From assembly GCF_015864825.1 (NCBI RefSeq), contig NZ_JADYWL010000010.1, positions 33,046 to 97,045 of the forward strand: 64,000 nt of DNA. Reading direction: 5' to 3'. Below are positions 39,247-48,400 of the stretch, piece after piece. Position numbers and translations under genes: made by a program. Positions within the stretch are counted from its first letter, which is position 1. Each line of letters opens with the position of its first letter. The notes below the pieces were generated by a model. The model searched no databases, had not been told where the DNA came from, and saw only the letters and a list, made by a program, of their open reading frames with translations. The DNA is from Psychrobacter sp. NZS113. GTDB taxonomy: Bacteria > Pseudomonadota > Gammaproteobacteria > Pseudomonadales > Moraxellaceae.

Positions 39247-40401
39247 CTATTTTATAACCTCGCTGACATAGGTTGGTAAATCCCATGCACCACCCGCAAA
39301 GCCTCGGCACATTCCTGAGCTAGAATCTTCTGATTTGGCAAAAGTTTGACCATCCCAAACCCAAACTAGACGATTCCAGCAGTCACCCAATCCTCGATCT
39401 TTATGTACTGCCCAAATCTCACCATCAGAATAATCATTGCCTGCGGTGGTAATTAGCTGAGGGTTACGAGGTTTTGCATTATCTATAAGCCAATATCCAC
39501 TAGCTGCGTTGTAAGCACCCATCCAACAGCTATGGACAGCTAAAGTATGAGTAGCATCAATAGGGATAAACTCCCAATCAAGCATACTAGAACCATACTC
39601 AGCCATCTGTTGATATGCCTCAGTTTTCGGGTTGACCAGTTCACAATCTCCCATTTTCTCTTCTGAACCTACTAAAAGAGGGTCATTAATATTTACCCAC
39701 TTGTTTATATTGGCCTGAAAGTAAGCCTGTTTTGATGCGGATAGTGTCTTATTGTCTTTTTCTGAATAAGCGAATGCTTTTTTTATCACAGGTGTTGGCT
39801 TAGCAGATTTTGGTGTTTGCTTACTAGCATGATTCTTACTCACCAATGCTATTGACGTACCCACTCTGCCTTGTACTTCATCAAGTTTAAGCAACACCGC
39901 TCCCATACCTTTGTCACTAATCGTCCAGCGATCACTACCTACTCTTACTTCTATTTTTGTATTCAGGCGAGCGTGACGAAGCAATTGCTTGGTTTGATTT
40001 TCATCTAGCATATGCCTAGAATCATCATCACTTCTACTATTGATAGCGCCGTAATTTTTGTCATTTAGCCATAACTCAGTATGGCTAGATTCAGTACCAA
40101 TAACAGTATTCGAGCTGTCATCAGATGATGACTGGTAAAACTCATCATCTGAATATATAAAGTCTACATATACTTTTGGCAAGGCTTTCTTCGGCTCTAC
40201 AACTATTAATATTGAGACTGGATCGCTATTAGCACTTTCTTCAGCGTAGCCCGCTGCGCGGCAAGTCAAAGTGTTATCACAGACCACTTGCCAATCGTCT
40301 TTAACAAAGCCCCAACCTTCAAATGGATCACCATACGCATCTGATGCTACAGCAGGTAGCGAAAATAAACTGAACGTCATCAAAGCCATTACTAGTTTCA
40401 C
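39247..40401 (-). CDS. DUF1176 periplasmic protein
   Basis: A signal peptide (LVMALMTFSLFSLPAVAS, cleavage near residue 20) is followed by DUF1176 features: FEGWGFVKDDWQVVCDNTLTC early, a paired DSCW-type Cys later (HSCWMGAYNAASGYWLID), and GLGDCWNRLVWVWDG near the end. Four or more Cys suggest disulfides in the periplasm. Function unknown. The start is a GTG at 40401 with AAGGAAGAAG upstream. Confidence 0.8.
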   Translation of the reverse strand: MKLVMALMTFSLFSLPAVASDAYGDPFEGWGFVKDDWQVVCDNTLTCRAAGYAEESANSDPVSILIVVEPKKALPKVYVDFIYSDDEFYQSSSDDSSNTVIGTESSHTELWLNDKNYGAINSRSDDDSRHMLDENQTKQLLRHARLNTKIEVRVGSDRWTISDKGMGAVLLKLDEVQGRVGTSIALVSKNHASKQTPKSAKPTPVIKKAFAYSEKDNKTLSASKQAYFQANINKWVNINDPLLVGSEEKMGDCELVNPKTEAYQQMAEYGSSMLDWEFIPIDATHTLAVHSCWMGAYNAASGYWLIDNAKPRNPQLITTAGNDYSDGEIWAVHKDRGLGDCWNRLVWVWDGQTFAKSEDSSSGMCRGFAGGAWDLPTYVSEVIK

Positions 40402-40478
40402 AATTCTTCTTCCTTGTGTTAGGGTCTGTTATAGCGACTATTTATGTTGACTGATGGCATTTCTACTACCCTAAAAAA

Positions 40479-41555
40479 CTATCTTTTGGCAATTAATGTC
40501 GCGCGCATCGGGGCAGGATATCCTTCCATGGTTTTAGTCGAGTCATTAGGGTCCAAGAAGTCTGCTAGCGAATGATAAGTCATCCATTCTGTTTTGCGCT
40601 GCTCTTCCGTCGAAGTCACTGCTACATCGACGCAGCGCACATCTGAGAATCCAGCTTTTTCTAGCCAGCCAGTTAACGCTGCGACTGATGGTAAGAAATA
40701 CACGTTGTTCATCTGCGCATAACGGTTATGTGGCACCAGTACGGTATTGGCATCGCCTTCAACGACCAATGTCTCAAGCACCAATTCACCACCTTTGACC
40801 AATTGTCCTCTGAGCTGTTGCAGATGCTCAAAAGGTGACTGGCGATGATAAAGCACACCCATACTAAATACGGTGTCAAACAACTGACTGTGCGCAGGTA
40901 ATGCTTCTAGCGGTACGGGGATGTAATGTGTACGGTAGCGGCCCCTGTCCTTAGCATGAGCATAAGTATGAGCATCTGCCGCACCAACGAAATGACGAAT
41001 CGCCATAAACTGATGGTAAAACAAGCATGATGGATCAACGATAATGACCGTATCCGCCCCTGCCCCTGCCATACGCCAACCGTGATAACCTGAACCACCG
41101 CCCACATCTAATACTCGGCGACCTTTTAATTCACCCAAATGCGGTGCAACGCGTTGCCACTTCCAGTCACTGTGCCACTCGGTATCAATCTTAATAACTG
41201 ATTCATCATTGCCGATCTGACTGCCGATTTGACCGCCAATCTGAAAGGGCCCTTTACGCCATGGCATCAGCTGCTTTAACAGTGCCGTTGCTTGTTTACG
41301 CTCAGACTCATTAAGACTGGCGTCAATCGTCAATGTATCGCTGTTTAGATCGACATTATTGACGGTTAATGTTGGCAAACGAGCGACTGACGCTTGGTAG
41401 GCAGGTGCGTGTGCATAATTGGCTTTGTCTTTGATAGCATTTAACCATGTTGGTAATTGCTTAAGCCATTCATAAGCGATCGGCTGCTGCTGTGCCAGCT
41501 CTAGCAAGGTTAAATACAATTCGCGTTCAGCGTTGATGATAGTGTCGTTGAGCAT
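40479..41555 (-). CDS. cmoB: tRNA U34 carboxymethyltransferase
   Basis: Uses carboxy-SAM made by CmoA to turn 5-hydroxyuridine-34 into cmo5U in tRNAs reading NNU/A/G codons. The SAM-binding loop is VLDVGGGSGYHGWRMAGAG, followed by DPSCLFYHQFMAIRHF and FDTVFSMGVLYHRQSPFEHL, all CmoB hallmarks. Length 358, slightly longer than E. coli (323). It follows cmoA by 50 bp and is probably cotranscribed. Confidence 0.94.
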   Translation of the reverse strand: MLNDTIINAERELYLTLLELAQQQPIAYEWLKQLPTWLNAIKDKANYAHAPAYQASVARLPTLTVNNVDLNSDTLTIDASLNESERKQATALLKQLMPWRKGPFQIGGQIGSQIGNDESVIKIDTEWHSDWKWQRVAPHLGELKGRRVLDVGGGSGYHGWRMAGAGADTVIIVDPSCLFYHQFMAIRHFVGAADAHTYAHAKDRGRYRTHYIPVPLEALPAHSQLFDTVFSMGVLYHRQSPFEHLQQLRGQLVKGGELVLETLVVEGDANTVLVPHNRYAQMNNVYFLPSVAALTGWLEKAGFSDVRCVDVAVTSTEEQRKTEWMTYHSLADFLDPNDSTKTMEGYPAPMRATLIAKR

Positions 41556-41605
41556 AAAAGCAGGTTACCGTGTTGATTGAGAAATAACTGTGTGAAAAGT
41601 AAGGA

Positions 41606-42391
41606 TTATTTAAACGCCACCACAGAAACAAAATTCAAAAACTGGAACCATGTCAAATGACGTTTGAAACCAACTTGTGCCAAACGTGCATGATGCTCAT
41701 CTAAAGTATCCGTAATAAGGACATTTTCTAATGCATTACGTTTACCGCTAATTTCCATTTCGGTATAACCATTGGCACGTTTAAAATCATAATAACGCTC
41801 AACCAACCACGCATCATACTGCTCATCAAATGCATGAGTTTTTTCAGTCAGTACTAATATGCCGCCTTCACTTAATGCCGCATAAATCTTCTCTAATACC
41901 GCGACTCTATCGGCAGCTGGTAAAAACTGTAAGGTTAAATTTAAAATGACCATATCGCATGGTTCAAGCGCAACATCTCTAATATCAGCGGTAATCACTT
42001 CGATATCGTGTTCAGAATAATTTTCACTCAGTAATGTGGTCGCCTCTGTCGTCATCGCCGGTGAGATATCAATCGCCTTAATCTGCAAGTCTTGCGCCTC
42101 AAATTCGCCTGCTAGCGCCATTGTAGCCCCGCCAAGTGAGCAACCCAAATCATAAATACGGCTGACACGTTGAGCATTATTACCTTGCTGACGATACTTG
42201 CAATGACGACGGGCAAATATAGGGAGCATCGCCAGCACCTGACCATAACCGGGTACACTGCGACGTATCATATCGGGAAAACAAGCCACTACCTGCTCAT
42301 CAAATGAAAAGCGCGACGCTTTATCCAGCGGTGTGGTAAACGGTTTGTCAAATAAGGTGTCATGTTTGATAGTAGTCTGAGATTGGCTCAT
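41606..42391 (-). CDS. cmoA: Carboxy-S-adenosyl-L-methionine synthase
   Basis: Makes carboxy-SAM from SAM and prephenate. The SAM loop is [24 protein letters not shown]-like opening ([23 protein letters not shown]) and the [18 protein letters not shown] segment are typical of CmoA. The 261-residue length is normal. First gene of the cmoAB pair. Confidence 0.94.
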   Translation of the reverse strand: MSQSQTTIKHDTLFDKPFTTPLDKASRFSFDEQVVACFPDMIRRSVPGYGQVLAMLPIFARRHCKYRQQGNNAQRVSRIYDLGCSLGGATMALAGEFEAQDLQIKAIDISPAMTTEATTLLSENYSEHDIEVITADIRDVALEPCDMVILNLTLQFLPAADRVAVLEKIYAALSEGGILVLTEKTHAFDEQYDAWLVERYYDFKRANGYTEMEISGKRNALENVLITDTLDEHHARLAQVGFKRHLTWFQFLNFVSVVAFK

Positions 42392-42477
42392 GGTGCGACT
42401 CGTTTTTGGATAATAGAACTTACATTAGGAAATATTTGGCGATGTTGCTCGTCATTATGAAGCGAGACAAAGCAACG

Positions 42478-42584
42478 TATAGCTCATTCAATTTAACAAA
42501 GGTACAAAGCAACCGAGTGCAGATGTATCGGCAATATTGCATGCGAGGTTAACGCTGTCACTTGTTTATGGTGAATGTCCTATA
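42478..42584 (-). repeat. Dispersed ~105-bp element, copy E
   Basis: A full-length but diverged copy in minus orientation, lying between the divergent cmoA and msrA genes. It runs from TATAGCTCATTCAATTTAAC to GTCCTATA, with conserved AACCGAGTGCAGATGTAT and GCGAGGTTAACGC blocks. The rest of the gap 42392-42753 holds no gene. Confidence 0.8.
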
Positions 42585-42753
42585 GCAAAAACCCATTATA
42601 ACATTACTGTTTGTTACTTATCGCGTTTGGCTCGCCTGCTAAGCTGATTAAGTAGCGCTAAAGGCTGTGAGACATTAAAAAGAAACATTGAAAAATGAAA
42701 TCATCACAACCAAATACAGCACTTAACTCATATCTATAATAATAGGAAAAACT

Positions 42754-43275
42754 ATGCAAACCATCATATTAGGCGGCGGTTGCTTTTGGTGCACCGAATC
42801 CGTATTTTTATCAGTGAAAGGCGTGCAATCTGTCGTATCAGGCTATATGGGCGGTGATGCCGTATCTGCAAATTACGAAGATGTTTGTAGCGGCACCACA
42901 GGACACGTTGAAGTGATTAAGGTCGAGTTTGATGACACTATCGTGCCATTAGAGGTCATCTTAGATGCTTTCTTTGCGACTCATGATCCCACTACGATGG
43001 ATCGTCAAGGTAATGATGTCGGTAGCCAATACCGCAGTGTGGTGTTTTACACTGACGCAGATCAAAAACCAACCGTCGATCGTACCATTAATAAATTGCG
43101 CGATATGGGCGTCAGCGTGGTCACAGAAGTACATCCTGCCGTTGATTTCTATAAAGCTGAAGAGGCACATCAGGACTTCTTTAATAGAAACCCAGGACAA
43201 GGCTATTGCAACTTTGCAATTCCGCCAAAGCTTGCGAAATTACGTAAAGAATTCAGCCAGTATATGGTGAGTTAA
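42754..43275 (+). CDS. msrA: Peptide-methionine (S)-S-oxide reductase
   Basis: Repairs methionine-S-sulfoxide in proteins. The active-site motif GCFWC is present, with C10 as catalytic Cys. GYMGGDAVSANYEDVCSGTTGH and the HQDFFNRNPGQGYC segment are family hallmarks; the latter carries a candidate resolving Cys. 173 residues, the short MsrA form. ATAGGAAA precedes the ATG. Confidence 0.95.
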   Translation: MQTIILGGGCFWCTESVFLSVKGVQSVVSGYMGGDAVSANYEDVCSGTTGHVEVIKVEFDDTIVPLEVILDAFFATHDPTTMDRQGNDVGSQYRSVVFYTDADQKPTVDRTINKLRDMGVSVVTEVHPAVDFYKAEEAHQDFFNRNPGQGYCNFAIPPKLAKLRKEFSQYMVS

Positions 43276-43303
43276 ACACTGAAAGTCGTCCTATTTACTT
43301 TAG

Positions 43304-43329
43304 AAGCCAAGGGTTTATACGCTTGGCTT
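43304..43329 (+). terminator. Rho-independent terminator after msrA
   Basis: AAGCCAAG at 43304-43311 pairs with CTTGGCTT at 43322-43329, followed by a T run, ~30 bp beyond the msrA stop. Confidence 0.75.
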
Positions 43330-43396
43330 TTTTATTGCATTTAGCGGTATGATAGTGACCAATGATATATGACAGTGATATCTTAGGAATAACCAT

Positions 43397-44071
43397 ATGA
43401 ACCATGAATTTTGGCAAACACGCTGGCAAGAAAAACGCATCGGTTTTAATCAGTCTGCAGTGAATCCATTATTAGTAAAATACATGAGCCATTTAAACGT
43501 ACCAGCAGGCGGTTGTATTTTTGTACCTTTATGCGGCAAGTCGATAGATATGGTATGGCTAGCAGCGCAAGGCTATGATGTGGTGGGTGTTGAATTAGTA
43601 GAAACAGCCGTACAAGAATTCTTTGCTGAACAAAATATCGTGCCCACCGTGCATAAGTATACAAATAGCCCTACTCTCAAATATTATCGAGGTCAGTTGT
43701 CGGGACAAACCATTACTTTATGGGTTGCTGATATTTTTGCACTGACAGCTAAAGACATTGGCCACATCGATGCCGTATATGACAAGGCTGCATTGATTGC
43801 CCTGCCAGCCGATATGCGTGCGAAGTATAGCGAGCAAGTTCGGCAGCTTAGCGATACTGCTGGTAAAGGATGTGCACCGCAATTATTAATCACGCTCAAT
43901 TATGATCAGAGTCAAAGAAACGGGCCGCCCTTCTCAATTAACGATGAACAAGTACAACAGTATTATGGCCAGCATTATCAAATCACCGAACTGACTGGCG
44001 AACCTACTTCTATAGGATCGACACCTGATTTAACGGTGAAAGAGCATGTCTGGCTGTTAAATAACAAATAA
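43397..44071 (+). CDS. tmpT: Thiopurine S-methyltransferase
   Basis: SAM-dependent methyltransferase of the TPMT family, which in bacteria can methylate thiopurines and selenium or tellurium oxyanions. Hallmarks are FWQTRWQEKRIGFNQ at the start, the SAM motif VPLCGKSIDMVWLAAQGYDV, and GVELVE. The 224-residue length is typical. TTAGGAAT precedes the ATG. Confidence 0.93.
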   Translation: MNHEFWQTRWQEKRIGFNQSAVNPLLVKYMSHLNVPAGGCIFVPLCGKSIDMVWLAAQGYDVVGVELVETAVQEFFAEQNIVPTVHKYTNSPTLKYYRGQLSGQTITLWVADIFALTAKDIGHIDAVYDKAALIALPADMRAKYSEQVRQLSDTAGKGCAPQLLITLNYDQSQRNGPPFSINDEQVQQYYGQHYQITELTGEPTSIGSTPDLTVKEHVWLLNNK

Positions 44072-44121
44072 AATGCTAAGCACAGCGATTGAGCAGCTAT
44101 TAAAAATAACGGAGCGTTCTC

Positions 44122-44835
44122 ATGAAAGTTTTAGTCAGTATCATAAGTTTAATCGCATTTTTGCTGGTTGCACTGCCAGCACCGCTTTATAGATTTGGGG
44201 TTGTAGAGTTAGGCACTGCCTTTACAGGATTTAAATTTGGCCTGGTTGTTGGTATCGCGGCGCTCGTACTCTTGGTAATCCAAGTTATATTTAAACGTAA
44301 GACAGTTAGCATAGCTAGCGCAGCAATAGCCGTTATATTTTCTACGATTGCTATCGCTCTTCCACTCGGCATGATGACTACTGCCAAAAACGTACCACCG
44401 ATTCACGACATTTCAACTGATTTAATGAATCCACCTGAGTTTGTCGCGATTGCGCCACTACGTGCAGATGCACCCAATCCAGTAGAGTACGCAGGTACAG
44501 AAGCGGCTGAACAACAACGCACGGCCTATCCTGATCTACAGACATTGACCTACTCTCAATCTGAGTCTGAATTGGTTGAAGCATCCAGACAAGCCGTTGA
44601 GAATTTAGGTTGGGAGCTTGTTAATACTGATGCAGATAAAGGCATCGTTGAAGCGACAGAGACGACTGCTTGGTTCGGTTTTAAAGATGATGTAGTAGTA
44701 CGTGTGACTGACAATGATAGCGAACGCTTGGTTGATATCCGCAGTAAGTCACGGATTGGCAAAAGTGACCTAGGTAAAAATGCGGCACGTATTCATAGCT
44801 TTATTGAAGAGCTGGATAAGGTTTTGGGGAATTAG
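44122..44835 (+). CDS. DUF1499 membrane protein
   Basis: Three hydrophobic helices occupy residues ~1-90, followed by a soluble domain. AYPDLQTLTYSQSESELVEASRQ and the ETTAWFGFKDDVVVRV segment match DUF1499, a family of unknown function; the C-terminal DIRSKSRIGKSDLGKNAARI is especially typical. It lies 50 bp after tmpT and may share its transcript. ACGGAGCG precedes the ATG. Confidence 0.82.
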   Translation: MKVLVSIISLIAFLLVALPAPLYRFGVVELGTAFTGFKFGLVVGIAALVLLVIQVIFKRKTVSIASAAIAVIFSTIAIALPLGMMTTAKNVPPIHDISTDLMNPPEFVAIAPLRADAPNPVEYAGTEAAEQQRTAYPDLQTLTYSQSESELVEASRQAVENLGWELVNTDADKGIVEATETTAWFGFKDDVVVRVTDNDSERLVDIRSKSRIGKSDLGKNAARIHSFIEELDKVLGN

Positions 44836-45078
44836 CTAGGTTTGAATAGAGTATGAATGACTGAAGCAGTACTGACTTTATCACTTTATTCATCTCAAAA
44901 TTTTTATCAGAAACCCTCTTCTAATCTTGCGCCACCGTCAATTTATAGTAACCATTCACAATCTTAGTCCTTCGATACCTTTTCTTTACTGTTTAGATTG
45001 GTTACTCTAGGTCAATACTGCTTTTATCTACTTTGTTCTATTTTTCAATGACTGTTTCGATGTTTATAGGATATTTTC

Positions 45079-46539
45079 ATGCGTTTGACTCCGTTTTCTA
45101 CTTTATCGCTGCTTAGCATCGCTGTTGGGCTGAGTTTTGCTAGCACTGCCCAAGCTGCCAGACCAGATGCACCTGATTTATCCAATGCTGAATTTCAACA
45201 ATGTCTAGATGGGCTAAAAAACTCTAGCAAATTCAGCGGTGTAGACAGTTTCACCTTTAATAACTACCGCCCTACCCAGCCTGATCCTAGCGTGATTCAA
45301 TCACTCAATTATCAGCCAGAGTTCCAAAAGGACGTTTGGGATTATCTATCAGTACTAGTGGACAAAGAGCGTGTAGAAGACGGTATCCGCGCCAAGCGCC
45401 AATGGAGCGACACGCTACGCCAAATAGAGTCACGTTATGGTGTAAAAGCTGAACATGTACTCGGTGTGTGGGGCGTTGAGTCTAACTTTGGTCAAACGCT
45501 CGGTACAAAACCACTGTTTGAATCCTTAGCTACTTTATCTTGCTTTGATCGTCGCCAAAGTTACTTTCAAGGTGAATATGCCAATGCCTTAAAAATTGTC
45601 CAAAATGGTGATATTGCGCCAAATGACATGACCGGCTCTTGGGCAGGTGCTTTTGGACAGACGCAGTTTATGCCGAGTACTTTTTTAGAGCTGGCTGTCG
45701 ACTTTGATGGTGACGGACGCCGTGATTTAGTCAACAATGTACCTGATGCATTGGCCTCTACCGCAAACTTTTTGAGTAAGCGCGGCTACCGCTCAGGCGA
45801 GCCTTGGGGTTATGAAGTCAAACTACCAAGTGGTTTCTGGGCTGCGTCTGACCGTAAGAACAAAAAGTCGATAAGCTATTGGAGCAATCAGGGCATAACA
45901 CTCGCGAATGGTGGCTCTCTACCATCTGATTTGAGCAGCGCAGGTCTATTACTGCCCGCTGGTATTGAAGGCCCTGCATTTTTGGTCGGTAAAAACTTCG
46001 ACACGTTTTATTCATATAATGCGTCAGAAAACTATGCATTGGCCATCGCTCATTTATCAGATCTCATCACCCGCGAAGACAGTAGAAAAACTGACTTTGT
46101 TACGGCGTGGCCGACAGATGACCCTGGTATCAGCCGCCAACAATCTAAAGAAATTCAGCAAGCATTATTAAATGCTGGCTACGATATTGGCGGTGTGGAT
46201 GGCATCATCGGTGACAATACCCGTACCGCTATTCAACAGTATCAGACGAGCAAAGGTATTTTTCCAGCAGATGGTCGTGCAGGGCAAAAATTCTATCGTG
46301 CAATCGTTGCCAATGCAACGCCAAATCAAACTCAATATGGCCAGCCTGCGAATAGTAGACCTTTAAACCCTGCCCCTGCTGATCGTATGGGACAGCTAAT
46401 TCAACAGCAAACGACGACGCCTAATACTTACTCGACGCAGCCTGCTGCTCAACCATCAACATCTGGCAACACACGCTATGGCCGCGTTACTGATGCTAAT
46501 GGCGTCGTAAAGCTCGTCCGTGTTGACGAAGGTTCGTAG
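45079..46539 (+). CDS. MltB-type lytic murein transglycosylase with peptidoglycan-binding domain
   Basis: A signal peptide (residues 1-26, ending AQAA) exports it. The transglycosylase domain has VWGVESNFGQT, with the catalytic Glu, and GAFGQTQFMPSTFLE. DFDGDGRRDLV is an EF-hand-like calcium loop as known in E. coli Slt35/MltB. The C-terminal PG_binding_1 domain (QQSKEIQQALLNAGYDIGG) precedes a Gln/Pro/Thr-rich tail. There is no lipobox, so it is probably soluble in the periplasm, unlike MltB. It cleaves glycan strands to 1,6-anhydroMurNAc ends in known homologues. Confidence 0.9.
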   Translation: MRLTPFSTLSLLSIAVGLSFASTAQAARPDAPDLSNAEFQQCLDGLKNSSKFSGVDSFTFNNYRPTQPDPSVIQSLNYQPEFQKDVWDYLSVLVDKERVEDGIRAKRQWSDTLRQIESRYGVKAEHVLGVWGVESNFGQTLGTKPLFESLATLSCFDRRQSYFQGEYANALKIVQNGDIAPNDMTGSWAGAFGQTQFMPSTFLELAVDFDGDGRRDLVNNVPDALASTANFLSKRGYRSGEPWGYEVKLPSGFWAASDRKNKKSISYWSNQGITLANGGSLPSDLSSAGLLLPAGIEGPAFLVGKNFDTFYSYNASENYALAIAHLSDLITREDSRKTDFVTAWPTDDPGISRQQSKEIQQALLNAGYDIGGVDGIIGDNTRTAIQQYQTSKGIFPADGRAGQKFYRAIVANATPNQTQYGQPANSRPLNPAPADRMGQLIQQQTTTPNTYSTQPAAQPSTSGNTRYGRVTDANGVVKLVRVDEGS

Positions 46540-46566
46540 GGTTAAATAATCTTATCTTGAGCACAC

Positions 46567-46600
46567 AAAAAGGCCACGCTATTATTAGCGTGGCCTTTTT
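46567..46600. terminator. Rho-independent terminator, bidirectional
   Basis: A perfect 14-bp stem (46567-46580 with 46587-46600), a 6-nt loop and A/T runs follow the transglycosylase gene and face the convergent small gene. Confidence 0.9.
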
Positions 46601-46645
46601 ATGTTTTTTCAGAAAGTCATATTTTTTGAAGGCTAGAATAGCAAC

Positions 46646-46945
46646 TTAAACGATAGGTGGTGGATTTGGCTTACCGTTATCACCATTCCAGTTTTCACGC
46701 GCTTTATCATCTAAATCAGCAGGCGTTTTCGGTTCCCACTTACCATTCTCTTTCCAAGTCGCATCGCCCCAATCTTCGTCTTGTTCTTTTCTATCCAATT
46801 CTTTATAAGCTTGGCTAGGATCGATACCACGGCGTTTCATATCTGCTATTTGCTCTTCTAATGTATGAAACTGTTCAGAATCATGCATCGTTTTTTCTAA
46901 GCCATCCAGCTCTTTTCTCAATTCGTCATTTTTAGAGTTACTCAT
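46646..46945 (-). CDS. Small hydrophilic conserved-type protein
   Basis: I do not recognise a family. The 99 residues are strongly charged: an N-terminal helix-prone half (~5-60, Glu/Lys-rich, possibly coiled coil) and a C-terminal half with three Trp, ending in a Pro-rich NGKPNPPPIV. No signal peptide or membrane segment. AAGGAGAG lies 6-8 nt before the ATG and terminators lie on its downstream side, so it looks like a real gene. Confidence 0.65.
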   Translation of the reverse strand: MSNSKNDELRKELDGLEKTMHDSEQFHTLEEQIADMKRRGIDPSQAYKELDRKEQDEDWGDATWKENGKWEPKTPADLDDKARENWNGDNGKPNPPPIV

Positions 46946-47238
46946 TACATGCTCTCCTTAATTGGTCAATATTATTGTACGTTCTATATGTTTGTAATTT
47001 TAATATAAGCAATGTGTTCATCATGAACATCTAATCAGTCTTATTATCACCAGTCTTGAGCGGATTCACAACCATTGGCTCGTATGCTTTGTATTACAAA
47101 ACGTATTCATAGAATTATATGTATTACTGACAACGCCTATCGTAATGAATATTTTGGAACTGAGGAAATATGAATACTGCTAAGAAGGGCGAACAAAAAG
47201 AAGAGCTAATAATAAGTGTTAATAGGAGAGCAGGTTAA

Positions 47239-48237
47239 TTATTGTGGCTGAGAATCTGAATTTTTCCATAGATTCTTTGCATAAAAGGTCAGCTTCCAAA
47301 GCTCTTGTGAAGCTCGTGTACCGTAGGTGGTTAGCTGTATCCAGTTTGCCCCAACCAGTTGACGCTGCAATTTATTTAAATCATTTTGAGAAATTTGGCA
47401 GCGTGAGACCGCGTGGACGTTTGGCATGTCTTGTTTGACATCTTGCTCAGCTTTTGATGCTATGAGGCGGTTCATGGTGTTTTGCAGGCCATAGATAGAA
47501 AAGGTCGATGGAATTTTCATTAGTGAGATTAGTATCTCTTCCCACGTTAATGCCAGCGGTCTGATCACATCTGTTAAATTACCACCCTCATAAGCTTGGG
47601 CGCTATACTTAACTTCGATCACCTCTGTCAATACAATTGGTTGGCTTACGCTATCCGCCACAAAATCATCAACAACAGGACTTTCTTTCTTAACAGTTTT
47701 ATTGGTAGATAATATATCCGCAAACCTTTCAGCCACTGATTGATTGCTAAATTTGATGGTTTCCTCATTAGCCCTTACCCAACCACCAGTTACCTTATGA
47801 TTGACCATAATATTGTCGTAAGCTTCTCCGATCAGTTTTTCGATATCAGCTTCTGTATCATAATAATATAATTGATTGTCTTGTCTAGTCACCAACTTAA
47901 TGAATTCTTGTAGTTGACGGCTGATAAGCGCATCTTGGGGATGGTTTTTGACTAACACAAATAAGGGTTTGCTTTTGGCTTTAGCATTCAAGTAGCTCAA
48001 ATGCATTTGACTAACACCAGTTCTTTGTACCGTACCGTAGCTGTCTCCAACGATCATCGCCACATAATCGCAGGAATCGATACATTGTCGACCATATAAA
48101 GAGGCTGACGGTAATTGGCTCGACACATCATAAGTCAAAAATGCAAACGGCTGAAAAAATATCGCTAAGCTGTCTAAGACCAATAACTGGTCATTATCAG
48201 CGCATATGATATGAATATGGTAGCGACGGTTTGGCAC
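47239..48237 (-). CDS. DUF4062-like protein with unknown C-terminal domain
   Basis: The N-terminal ~150 residues resemble DUF4062, seen at the front of many bacterial STAND-type and defence-associated proteins: SCDYVAMIVGDSYGTVQ, then SQMHLSYLNAKAKSKPLFVLVKN. The usual VSSTxxDL opening is replaced by IICADNDQ. The remaining ~180 residues are unassigned; the end (LVGANWIQLTTYGTRASQELW) looks like a winged-helix tail. I choose the GTG at 48237 because AGAGGTGAT, an excellent Shine-Dalgarno sequence, lies just upstream. No NTPase or nuclease domain is present. Confidence 0.68.
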   Translation of the reverse strand: MPNRRYHIHIICADNDQLLVLDSLAIFFQPFAFLTYDVSSQLPSASLYGRQCIDSCDYVAMIVGDSYGTVQRTGVSQMHLSYLNAKAKSKPLFVLVKNHPQDALISRQLQEFIKLVTRQDNQLYYYDTEADIEKLIGEAYDNIMVNHKVTGGWVRANEETIKFSNQSVAERFADILSTNKTVKKESPVVDDFVADSVSQPIVLTEVIEVKYSAQAYEGGNLTDVIRPLALTWEEILISLMKIPSTFSIYGLQNTMNRLIASKAEQDVKQDMPNVHAVSRCQISQNDLNKLQRQLVGANWIQLTTYGTRASQELWKLTFYAKNLWKNSDSQPQ

Positions 48238-48400
48238 AATCACCTCTAAAATCAGGTCATGATATAAAAGAATATGATATAAAATAGAGCACAAATATTT
48301 TGTTTTGCACAGACTAGCACAGTCTTATAAAAATTGGGCTCAATTTATTTTAATGATATAAGTATGATTATGGGCTTCATATGGACAGTATCAGTCACCT

